From Gordonia hydrophobica NBRC 16057 (GTDB taxonomy: Bacteria; Actinomycetota; Actinomycetes; Mycobacteriales; Mycobacteriaceae), in NCBI RefSeq assembly GCF_001592365.1, contig NZ_BCWU01000001.1, positions 372,001-436,000 of the forward strand: a DNA stretch of 64,000 nt. Reading direction: 5' to 3'. Shown here in pieces: positions 50,136 through 57,883 of the stretch. Position numbers and translations under genes: made by a program. The notes beneath the pieces are model-generated. The model did not search any database. It worked only from the letters and a program-made list of their open reading frames with translations, and had not been told where the DNA came from. Each line of letters begins with the position of its first letter. The first letter of the stretch is position 1.

Positions 50136-50701
50136 CCTGCTACTCACTCGACGGAGTGGCCCCAACGATCCATCCGACGGCGTACGTGCATCCCGACGCG
50201 GTCCTGATCGGCGACGTCACCATCGGTGAGGACGCCAGCGTGTGGCCGAATGCGGTGCTGCGGGCCGATTTCGGTTCCATCACTGTCGGCAAGCGAACCT
50301 CCATCCAAGACGGGACCGTGCTGCACACCACCGAGGAGTGGCCGACGGTGATCGGCGACGACTGCGTGGTGGGCCACAACACCCACCTGGAGGGCTGCAC
50401 CGTGGAGGACCGCTGCCTCATCGGCTCCGGCTCGGTGACGCTGAACCGCGCCGTGGTCCGCACCGGCGGCGTAGTGGGCGCACAGGCGCTGATCACCGAA
50501 GACTTCGAGGTTCCGCCCGGCGGCGTGGCGCTCGGCGTGCCCGCCAAGATCGTCCGCATCACCGAGGGCGGCACGCCGTGGATCGACTACGGCGTCGGCG
50601 AGTACCAATCCGCACGACGCCGCTATCCCGGCGGGCTCCGCGAAGTCCCGCTCGAGCACTGCCGCTCCGACATCACCCCTCCCGATCCCGAAACGAAGTG
50701 A
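50132..50701 (+). CDS. Gamma-class carbonic anhydrase-fold protein, PaaY-like thioesterase
   Basis: 189 aa, left-handed beta-helix with hexapeptide repeats (VLIGDVTIGEDASVWPNAVL; VVGHNTHLEGCTVEDRCLIG). Metal-ligand positions have H in VLHT and H in GHNTHLEG. PaaY family members in phenylacetate clusters act as thioesterases that rescue CoA from dead-end intermediates; a similar role for stalled epoxide or dihydrodiol CoA esters is likely here. Coupled by ATGA overlap. Confidence 0.85.
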   Translation: MTCYSLDGVAPTIHPTAYVHPDAVLIGDVTIGEDASVWPNAVLRADFGSITVGKRTSIQDGTVLHTTEEWPTVIGDDCVVGHNTHLEGCTVEDRCLIGSGSVTLNRAVVRTGGVVGAQALITEDFEVPPGGVALGVPAKIVRITEGGTPWIDYGVGEYQSARRRYPGGLREVPLEHCRSDITPPDPETK

Positions 50702-50706
50702 CTCCC

Positions 50707-52275
50707 ATGACCGACATCCTCAGCAGCTACCTCGGCGGCCAGTGGGTGGCGCCGACCGACGAGGGCACCGTCCTCGTCGACGCCGCCACCGGTGAGCCGA
50801 TCACCCGCATCTCGGCGCAGCCGCTCGACTACGCGCCCGTGCTCGACTATGCCCGCACCGTCGGCGGCCCCGCGCTCCGTGAGCTGACCTTCACCGGGCG
50901 CGCCGCGATCCTCAAACAGCTCGGCAAGTACCTGTCCGAGCGGATCCCCGCTTTCACCGAGGTCTCCCTGCGGACCGGTGCCACCCGTCGCGACGCGATG
51001 GTCGACGTCGACGGCGGCATCAACGCACTGTTCGTCTACGGCAGCAAGGGCGGCCGGCAACTCCCGGACTCGAATGTGCTGCCCGACGGCGACTTCGAGG
51101 CACTCGGCAAGGGCGGCACCTTCGGCGTCGCGCACATCCTGACGCCGCGGACCGGGGCGGCCGTGCAGATCAACGCCTTCAACTTTCCGGTGTGGGGGAT
51201 GCTCGAGAAGTTCGCGCCCGCGTTCCTCGCCGGCGTGCCGAGCGTGGTGAAACCCGCCAGTGCCACCGCCTATCTCACTGAGACGGTGGTGCGCGCGATG
51301 GTCGAGTCGGGTCTGCTGCCCGACGGTGCGCTGCAGTTGGTGTGTGCGCGCCCCGACGGACTCGTCGAGCAGTTGACCGCGCAGGACTCCCTCGCCGTGA
51401 CCGGCTCGTACCAGACGGCCGCCACGCTCCGGACCCATCCTGCGGTGGTGGCGTCGGGCGCGCGCTTCACCGCTGAGGCGGACTCGTTGAACTCCTCGGT
51501 GCTCGGGCCGGACGTGAGCGTGGACGATCCCGAGTTCGAGGTGTACGTCAAGGGACTCGTCACCGAGATGACGCAGAAGGCGGGGCAGAAGTGCACCGCG
51601 ATCCGTCGTGCGTTCGTGCCTGCGGCGATGGTCGACGCGGTGGCCGACGCCGCCGTCGCACGGCTCCAGAAGGTGACGGTGGGCCCGCCCGCCGACGAGA
51701 CCAGTCGGATGGGCGCGCTCGCCAACCAGCGGCAGCGTGCGGATGTCCGCGAGGCCGTCGCCCGGCTGCAGAAGGCTGCCGACACCGTGTTCGGCGATCC
51801 CGAATCGGTGCCCGCCAACTTCGCCGCAGGCGCCGACTTCGCCGCGGGCGCCTTCCTCTCGCCGATCCTGTTGCGCGCCACCGATCCGAACCGCGAAGAA
51901 CTCCATGAGATCGAGGCGTTCGGCCCGGTCGCGACGTTGATCCCGTATCAGTCGGCCGAGCAGTTGGCGGCCCTGATCGCTCGCGGGAACGGTTCGCTCG
52001 CGGCCAGTCTGGTGACGCACGACGACGCGTTCGCCGCCCAAGTGGTGCTGGCCGCGGCGCCGTGGCACGGGCGGATCCTGGTGGTGAACCGCGACAGCGC
52101 GGGCGAGTCGACCGGGCACGGCGCCGCCGTCGCGCAAGCAGTCCACGGCGGCCCCGGCCGCGCAGGCGGCGGTGAGGAACTGGGCGGGCTGCGTGCCGTC
52201 GAGCACTATCTGCAGCGCACGGCGGTCCAGGGCGGACCGGACGTGATCGCGGCGGTCGTCGGAGGTGCTCAGTGA
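50707..52275 (+). CDS. boxD: 3,4-dehydroadipyl-CoA semialdehyde dehydrogenase (BoxD-like; PaaZ/PaaN ALDH domain)
   Basis: 522 aa, close to BoxD length and lacking the hydratase domain of PaaZ. ALDH landmarks: YGSKGGRQLPDSNVLPDG, INAFNFPVWGMLEKFAPAFL, KPASATAYLTE, the base in FTAEADSLNSSVLG and catalytic cysteine in KAGQKCTAIRR. GEELGGLRAVEHYLQRTAVQ is the usual C-terminal block. It oxidises the ring-opened semialdehyde from BoxC with NADP+. Start follows the previous stop by 5 bp. Confidence 0.9.
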   Translation: MTDILSSYLGGQWVAPTDEGTVLVDAATGEPITRISAQPLDYAPVLDYARTVGGPALRELTFTGRAAILKQLGKYLSERIPAFTEVSLRTGATRRDAMVDVDGGINALFVYGSKGGRQLPDSNVLPDGDFEALGKGGTFGVAHILTPRTGAAVQINAFNFPVWGMLEKFAPAFLAGVPSVVKPASATAYLTETVVRAMVESGLLPDGALQLVCARPDGLVEQLTAQDSLAVTGSYQTAATLRTHPAVVASGARFTAEADSLNSSVLGPDVSVDDPEFEVYVKGLVTEMTQKAGQKCTAIRRAFVPAAMVDAVADAAVARLQKVTVGPPADETSRMGALANQRQRADVREAVARLQKAADTVFGDPESVPANFAAGADFAAGAFLSPILLRATDPNREELHEIEAFGPVATLIPYQSAEQLAALIARGNGSLAASLVTHDDAFAAQVVLAAAPWHGRILVVNRDSAGESTGHGAAVAQAVHGGPGRAGGGEELGGLRAVEHYLQRTAVQGGPDVIAAVVGGAQ

Positions 52276-52994
52276 CCGCAGCGGGGACGTCGGCGCTGGT
52301 GATCGGCGGTGGCGGCGGCATCGGCGCGGCCGTGGCGCGCAGGCTCGCTGCCGAGCACGCGGTGGTCGTGGGGTATCGCGATCGACGGGACCGCGCCGAA
52401 GCGGTGGCCGCCTCGATCGGCGACGGCGCGGTGGTCTGCGGCGCCGACGTCCGGCACGAGAGCGGCGTCGCCGAAGCGCTCGACGCCGCCGAGCGGCTCG
52501 GGCCGGTGCACACCGTCGTCCACTGCGCCGGAGCGTGGGACTACACCCGTGTCACCGAACTCACCGAGGCGTCGCTCGACGACGACTTCGCAACCAACCT
52601 GCGGTCGGCGCTGCTGACGCTCGCGGCCGCCGGCCGTCGGGTGGTCGACGGCGGCCGAATCGTGCTGGTGTCGTCGGCGGCGGCATACCTGGCGCCCGGC
52701 AGACAGGTCAGCTATTCGGCGATGAAGGCCGGGCTCGAAGCCGGAAGTCGTGCCGCTGCCAAGGAACTCGGCAAGCGCGGGATCACCGTCAACGTGGTGC
52801 GCCCGGGCGCCACCGACACCGAGCGGCTCCGCAACAGCACCGCCGAGAAGGCCATCGAGGCGATGGCCTCGATGCCCGCGCTGCGCCGACTCGGCACTCC
52901 CGCCGACGTCGCCGACGTCGTCGCCTTCCTCGCGTCGGAGCAGGCGCGCTGGGTGACCGGAACGGTCGTCGACGCGACCGGCGGACTCTGGTAG
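52272..52994 (+). CDS. Short-chain dehydrogenase/reductase, last gene of the boxD operon
   Basis: 240 aa, GTG start overlapping the BoxD stop. Rossmann motif VIGGGGGIGAAVARRLAA, catalytic S in VSSAAAYLAPG and YxxxK in YSAMKAG, C-terminal VTGTVVDATGGLW. FabG-like. In an operon with a 3-hydroxyacyl-CoA dehydrogenase it is not obviously required; it may reduce or oxidise a side intermediate. A repeat element follows 14 bp later. Confidence 0.88.
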   Translation: MTAAGTSALVIGGGGGIGAAVARRLAAEHAVVVGYRDRRDRAEAVAASIGDGAVVCGADVRHESGVAEALDAAERLGPVHTVVHCAGAWDYTRVTELTEASLDDDFATNLRSALLTLAAAGRRVVDGGRIVLVSSAAAYLAPGRQVSYSAMKAGLEAGSRAAAKELGKRGITVNVVRPGATDTERLRNSTAEKAIEAMASMPALRRLGTPADVADVVAFLASEQARWVTGTVVDATGGLW

Positions 52995-53007
52995 GCGACG
53001 ACGCTAT

Positions 53008-53064
53008 CCCCACGCTGATCGAGTGCCACCTGCGAGCGTAGCGAGCAAGTGGTGTATCGAGATC
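53008..53064. repeat. Interspersed repeat, full copy
   Basis: CCCCACGCTGATCGAGT to GTATCGAGATC, inverted relative to the copies at 56162/56282. Inner arms CCACCTGCGAGC/GCGAGCAAGTGG form a hairpin. Confidence 0.8.
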
Positions 53065-53163
53065 CTCGCGACAAACGCTGGCACCCAACCGATTCCGCGC
53101 CGCGAGGGTAGGGGAGCGGACGCTCAGTCAGAGTCGGTCACGGGGCGCGCGGGCACCACTCGA

Positions 53164-54702
53164 TTAGGCCGGGAGCGGGACGCTCGTCAGCCGCGCGAGC
53201 GCGGGGACGTCGAAGATCGATCTGACGTACGCCGAGCGCACCGCCTGTTTCGTGGCGTCGCCGCTGACCGGCGGCAGGATGGTCGCGACACCCGTGACAT
53301 CGGTGAATGCGAGCAGATAGGCCGCCTGAATCAGCCGGGTCCGAGCGGTCGGTTCGGCGGTCGCCTCCCAGATCGGCGCCTCGTGGCCGACGCGGCTGTA
53401 CTGGAACGCGGTGGACTCCGGGCCCCAGGTGCAGACCAGATCGTGCGGTCGGCGCGTCACGGTCACCGCGTGCAGGAACTGTTCGGGCCCGTCGATGGGC
53501 GCCGCCTCGGCCAGAATCGACCGGAGCCAGAGGTCGGTGCGCTGAGCCAAGGCGTCGACGTCGACGTGCTGCGGCGCAGGACCGGTAGCGATGGTCCACC
53601 GATCGGCGAACTCCCGCGGGAGCCCGTAGAGCTCCGGTGCGGAGACCACCAGATGCCTGCTCACGATGTCGATGACACCGCGAGCATCGTGCCGTGGGAC
53701 CACACCGCGCAGTGCCAACCCGACCAGTATCAGGCAGATCCGAACCGACCACGGCGGTCGCCGACCGGGGTAGGCGTAGACGAGACAGATCATCGCCTCG
53801 AAGTATTCGCCGCACTCATGCAGTTGCCGCGGCAGCGCTTCGGTTCGGCGCAGCGGGGTGCCTGCGGCGGAACGGTCGACGGCCTCGACCATCGCGGCCG
53901 ACAGTCGGTACAGCGGATCGTCGACGTCGACCGGCGTGCGCGAATCGACGTCCGCCTCGTCGATCGGCACGGTGATCACGCGGTTGCCGCGGCGGACCCG
54001 GATCGCTCGGCGACCGCCGATGAGGGAAACCAGGAAAATGCGGTCGCCGACACGTCCGAATTGTGGGGGCTGGGCCCACTCGGAGGCCACAGTGCGATCG
54101 GCTTCCGAGCCGTCTGCATGCGCATCGTCGTCGCGCGACCAGCGGGTGCTCCCCGGCACGGCGCTGCCTTCGCGGTGGTCGGGCACGGGACTGGCGACGA
54201 TCCGCGCGCACAACCGACCGAAGTCCGCGGAGCGCACCAGCGCGGCGAGAATCCCGGGAACGACGACGTCGTCGGTCAGACCGGCCATCGGCGGGAGGTC
54301 GTCGATCGGGCAGTCGGCGGGCGCAGGCGAGGGGATGTCGAACCGTCGAAGGAGCGTCGTGAGAATGTCGACCGCATTTCGCGAGCGACCGCCCACCGCT
54401 GCGAAGCGGTCGTCGAAGTCGCTGTCGGTGAGCGGCGACAACACGGTGAGACCGGGCACCGGACGCCGGGTGAGCGCGCGGTAGGCCCGCCGTGCCCGTC
54501 CGGCGTCGCCACCGGCCGCTCGGCAGGAGTGCTCCTGCGTGCTCGGTGTCGTGACAGTCCAATCGGTCTCGATTACGACGTCGTGTCGCGGCGCCGAGCA
54601 TTCCTCGCAGGAGAGGGTGACGGTGCACGACGCGGGGAGGTGCGCACCGGCGGTCACCGGCACCGCAGTCGTCGTGCTGCTGCAGTGGTGAGCGTCTGCC
54701 AT
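53164..54702 (-). CDS. Large protein of unknown function
   Basis: 512 aa from the ATG at 54702, with AGGAGAGG 12 bases upstream. I do not recognise it. The first ~65 residues are Cys/His-containing (HHCS; SCEECSAPRHD; EHSC), which could bind zinc. Then follow acidic and Arg-rich soluble segments (SDFDDRFAAVGGRSRNAVD; RIFLVSLIGGRRAIRVRRGN), with helical stretches in the C-terminal half (YFEAMICLVYAYPG; LIQAAYLLAF). No signal peptide, membrane segment or catalytic motif is clear. Codon pattern is coding-like throughout on this strand. Divergent from the YigZ gene. Confidence 0.7.
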   Translation of the reverse strand: MADAHHCSSTTTAVPVTAGAHLPASCTVTLSCEECSAPRHDVVIETDWTVTTPSTQEHSCRAAGGDAGRARRAYRALTRRPVPGLTVLSPLTDSDFDDRFAAVGGRSRNAVDILTTLLRRFDIPSPAPADCPIDDLPPMAGLTDDVVVPGILAALVRSADFGRLCARIVASPVPDHREGSAVPGSTRWSRDDDAHADGSEADRTVASEWAQPPQFGRVGDRIFLVSLIGGRRAIRVRRGNRVITVPIDEADVDSRTPVDVDDPLYRLSAAMVEAVDRSAAGTPLRRTEALPRQLHECGEYFEAMICLVYAYPGRRPPWSVRICLILVGLALRGVVPRHDARGVIDIVSRHLVVSAPELYGLPREFADRWTIATGPAPQHVDVDALAQRTDLWLRSILAEAAPIDGPEQFLHAVTVTRRPHDLVCTWGPESTAFQYSRVGHEAPIWEATAEPTARTRLIQAAYLLAFTDVTGVATILPPVSGDATKQAVRSAYVRSIFDVPALARLTSVPLPA

Positions 54703-54832
54703 ATCGACCGATCCTCTCCTGGCGAACATTCCGGGTGTATGCGATGCCGTGAACGATACGACGAGGGTCTGACAAGTCGGATTCGCCGCACGCTGGACGC
54801 GGGCGGTGCGCGCGGATTGAGACAATGACGGA

Positions 54833-55498
54833 ATGGTGAAAACGGTGTCGGAGTCCGAAGGCAGCGTCCCGTCGTATCTGACGCTGGCCGCGGGCTCGGA
54901 CGTGGTCGGAACGATCGAGGTCAAACGCTCCAAGTTCATGGCCGTCCTCCGCCGGGTCGACGACGAGGAGTCGGCGCGGGCCCTGGTCGCGGAACTGCGG
55001 CGCGCGCACCGCGACGCCCGGCACCACTGTTCGGCCTTCGTCCTCGGAACGCGCGGGGAGACCACCCGGACCAACGACGACGGTGAGCCCTCCGGAACCG
55101 GCGGCGCACCGATGCTCGACGTACTGCAGGGCGCCGAGCTCAGCGACGTCGCCGCCGTGGTGGTGCGCTGGTTCGGCGGCACCCTGCTCGGTGCCGGCGG
55201 TCTGGCCCGCGCCTACGGTGACGCGGTCACCGCGGCGCTCGAATCGGCGACCCTGGTCCGACGCGAACAGCGGGTGTTGTCACGGGTCGACCTGCCGCAC
55301 GCCGACGCCGGCCGCGTCGAAGCCGACCTGCGTGGCCGGGGGATCGAGGTGCTCGGCACCGAGTACGGTGCGCAGGCGACGCTGCTGATGGCGACCAACG
55401 CCCTGGCGGATGCGGAGATCGCGGTCGCATCGGCGACGGCGGGTGCGGGCGTCGTCGTCGACGCCGGAGTGCGGTGGGTGGACCTCACTCGATCATGA
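54833..55498 (+). CDS. YigZ/IMPACT-family protein (UPF0029)
   Basis: 221 aa. The YigZ N-terminal domain shows KRSKFMAVLRRVDDEESARA, DARHHCSAFVLG, TNDDGEPSGTGGAPMLDVL and VVVRWFGGTLLGAGGLARAY, all signatures of the family. The C-terminal ~80 residues are the smaller DUF1949-like domain. Members are thought to bind RNA or ribosomes and affect translation control, but bacterial function is unsettled. Start ATG 54833 (GTG 54836 possible). Its 3' end overlaps the convergent secreted-protein gene by 14 bp. Confidence 0.9.
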   Translation: MVKTVSESEGSVPSYLTLAAGSDVVGTIEVKRSKFMAVLRRVDDEESARALVAELRRAHRDARHHCSAFVLGTRGETTRTNDDGEPSGTGGAPMLDVLQGAELSDVAAVVVRWFGGTLLGAGGLARAYGDAVTAALESATLVRREQRVLSRVDLPHADAGRVEADLRGRGIEVLGTEYGAQATLLMATNALADAEIAVASATAGAGVVVDAGVRWVDLTRS

Positions 55499-55976
55499 TG
55501 TCGCCGTCGAACCGGAACGGCGTCGCGGCCGGCGCGCATCCGTGGAACGACGACGTCGGCGCGGGCCCCATCACGCCGACGCGATCGGTATCGCCCTTGC
55601 GCACCGAGATCTTGACGGCGAAGGCGTCGGCCAAGCCCGCGGGAACGAGGTTGGGCGCGGTCTTGGAGATCGGATAGACCAGCGCTGCCGAGTCGCCCCG
55701 GGTGTCGATGCACGTGACAGGGCCCGTCACCTGGAACGGGACCTTCGACATGCCGTTCATCAGCGTGGCCGTGTACGTGCCGGTGGTGGTGCCGGAGCGG
55801 CTGGTGACGCCGTGCGCGTCGATGTTGAGCAGGTGGACGCCGGGCGCGATCTCGAGGTCGCCCGCGATGGTCAGCGCGGCCGGCGTCGCGGCATGAGCGG
55901 GAACGGCGGCGCCGCCGAGGACTGCGGCACCGAGGATGGCGGCGGCCGGGAAGAGACGAAGTGCGCGAGTATTCAT
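55485..55976 (-). CDS. Secreted protein of unknown function
   Basis: 163 aa from ATG 55976, GGAGG six bases upstream. Signal peptide about 1-29: NTRALRLFPAAAILG, then GGAAVPAHA-AT. The mature ~134 residues hold one Cys pair (TCIDTRG; HGCAPAATPF) and beta-rich segments such as GTYTATLMNGMSKVPFQVTG. This resembles the small exported proteins of mycobacteria with single immunoglobulin-like folds, but I cannot name a family. Probably extracellular or wall-associated. Confidence 0.8.
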   Translation of the reverse strand: MNTRALRLFPAAAILGAAVLGGAAVPAHAATPAALTIAGDLEIAPGVHLLNIDAHGVTSRSGTTTGTYTATLMNGMSKVPFQVTGPVTCIDTRGDSAALVYPISKTAPNLVPAGLADAFAVKISVRKGDTDRVGVMGPAPTSSFHGCAPAATPFRFDGDIMIE

Positions 55977-56385
55977 GGAAGATCCTCCAGATGCGCGAGT
56001 GGTCACGAACCTCGTGACAGTGAGGACGGCCGTCCTCACCTGTTGACGCTACGCCCGTTCGAGCGTTCGGAGAATAGTGGAGCGTGACACATTTCGCCTG
56101 GTCATCGCGTTATTCTCAATTCGGTCGAGGAGGCGGGTTGGATTGGGTGTTTGTGGCGGGCGATCTCGATACACCACTTGCTCGCTGCGCTCGCAGGTGG
56201 CACTCGATCAGCGTGTGGGGTGCGCTGCGCTTGGGCGTGGGTCGAGGATGCGGTGCGGGGATGGGGTGCCTGTGTCGCGGGGATCTCGATACACCACTTG
56301 CTCGCTACGCTCGCAGGTGGCACTCGATCAGCGTGGGGAGGGGTGCGGTGCTCGCAGGTGGCACTCGATCAGGGGGTCGGCGGCG
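55977..56385. other. Intergenic region, 409 bp, mostly repeat DNA
   Basis: Contains the promoter of the secreted-protein gene and three tandemly spaced copies of the interspersed repeat (below). No gene found. Confidence 0.7.
56162..56372. repeat. Two full and one partial copies of the interspersed repeat
   Basis: Full copies at 56162-56215 and 56282-56335 differ by one base in the core (GCTGCGC versus GCTACGC); both run from GATCTCGATACACCACTTGC to CACTCGATCAGCGTG. A partial third, CTCGCAGGTGGCACTCGATC, is at 56351-56370. Period is 120 bp between the first two. Confidence 0.85.
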
Positions 56386-57516
56386 CTATTTGCCGATGCG
56401 ATCCAGCGCGGCGGACAGGCGGTCGACGGTGCCGTCGACGTCGGTCAGTTTGTCGAGACCGAAGAGGCCGATGCGGAGCGAGGAGTAGTCGTCGCCCTCG
56501 CCACACTGCAGCGGGACGCCTGCTGCGATCTGCAGTCCCGCCTCCTTGAACGCGGCACCCGTCTGACGGGCTGGGTCGTCGGTGAAGGCGACGACGACCG
56601 TTGCGGCGTCGAAGCCCTCGGCGGCGACCGACGGCATGTCGTGCGCGGCGAGCAGCTTGCGCACCCGAGCGCCCAGGTCCAGCTGGCGTTGACGCAGTTC
56701 CTCGGGGCCGAGGTCGATGGTCTCGCGCATGAGTTCGGCGTTGTGAGCGAGGGAGTCGGTCGGCATGGTCGCGTGGTAGGGAGCTTTGCCCTCCACGTAC
56801 GAGTCGCTGATCGAGAGCCACTTGCGCAGGTCGAGCGCGAAGCTGGTGGTGGTGGACTCCAGGACGGCGGTGCGACCGCGCTCGCGGAACATCACGTAGC
56901 CGGCGCACGGCGTACCGCTCCATCCCTTCTGCGGGGCGGTCAGCAGGACGTCGATGTCGACGGCGGCCATGTCGACCCACAGGGCGCCGGACGCCACACA
57001 GTCGAGAACGAAGACGCCGCCGACCTCGTGAACCGCGTCGGCGAGAGTCTTCAGGTAGTCGTCGGGCAGCACGATGCCGGACGCGGTCTCGACGTGCGGG
57101 GCGAAGACGACTTCCGGCCGCTGCTCGCGGACGGCGGCCACCACCTCGTCGATCGGCGCAGGCGACCACGCGGCCTGGTGGGCGTCACTGGCGGGGCGGG
57201 CCAGGCAGACGGTCACCTGATCGGTGATGCCGCCGGTCTCCAGGATCTGCGACCACCGGTACGAGAACAGACCGTTGCGGACGACCAGCGCACGACGTCC
57301 GGTCGCCAACTGGCGGGCCACCGATTCCATGCCGTACGTTCCGCCGCCCGGCACGATCGCGACGCTGGTCGCGTTGTAGGTGTCACGCAGAATTCCGAGG
57401 AGTTCCTGCATGACCCCGACGAATCGCTGGGACATGTGATTCAGCGAGCGATCGGTGAAGACCACCGAGTATTCGAGCAGGCCGTCGGGGTCGATGTCGT
57501 CATGAGGAAGAGCCAC
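56386..57516 (-). CDS. Class V (PLP) aminotransferase
   Basis: 376 aa, GTG start. Schiff-base lysine in LLTAPQKGWSG; the cofactor Asp in FVLDCVASG; substrate and phosphate contacts in PGGGTYGMESVARQLATG. Resembles alanine/serine-glyoxylate or 2-aminoethylphosphonate-type enzymes. Solitary gene. Reaction cannot be fixed; an amino acid donor with glyoxylate or pyruvate acceptor is typical. Confidence 0.85.
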   Translation of the reverse strand: MALPHDDIDPDGLLEYSVVFTDRSLNHMSQRFVGVMQELLGILRDTYNATSVAIVPGGGTYGMESVARQLATGRRALVVRNGLFSYRWSQILETGGITDQVTVCLARPASDAHQAAWSPAPIDEVVAAVREQRPEVVFAPHVETASGIVLPDDYLKTLADAVHEVGGVFVLDCVASGALWVDMAAVDIDVLLTAPQKGWSGTPCAGYVMFRERGRTAVLESTTTSFALDLRKWLSISDSYVEGKAPYHATMPTDSLAHNAELMRETIDLGPEELRQRQLDLGARVRKLLAAHDMPSVAAEGFDAATVVVAFTDDPARQTGAAFKEAGLQIAAGVPLQCGEGDDYSSLRIGLFGLDKLTDVDGTVDRLSAALDRIGK

Positions 57517-57883
57517 GTGAACACCTTGTCATAAGTGCCGCGATGCCGCGGGAGAAGGTCGCAGAAATCGAGCGGACGGGCCACGAGCGGCGAGCGGGAT
57601 CGCCGGGCCAGCAGTGCCTGAAAAGCGTTACGTAATCGCAGCGGAATTCAGACGGAGGAGATAACAATGCGGCTTCCCCGGCAGGGATGGAAATCACAGT
57701 ATTGATACGGTGTTTTGGTTCGATCGATGTCGGTCAACAGCTTTCACCAGTGTGTGGAGGGTGGTGAGCGCAGGTCGGCGTACCGCTCCGGGGGCGCTGA
57801 ATCATCAGTGGATTCCGGGCACGCAACGCTCGAGAATGCGCACCGACCGGCGTCGAATAATCGATGACGAGGGGTAATTTTCA
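57517..57883. other. Divergent intergenic region, 367 bp
   Basis: Separates the aminotransferase (minus) from the BCCT transporter (plus) and must hold both promoters. I see no strong hairpin, palindrome or gene. Confidence 0.6.
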
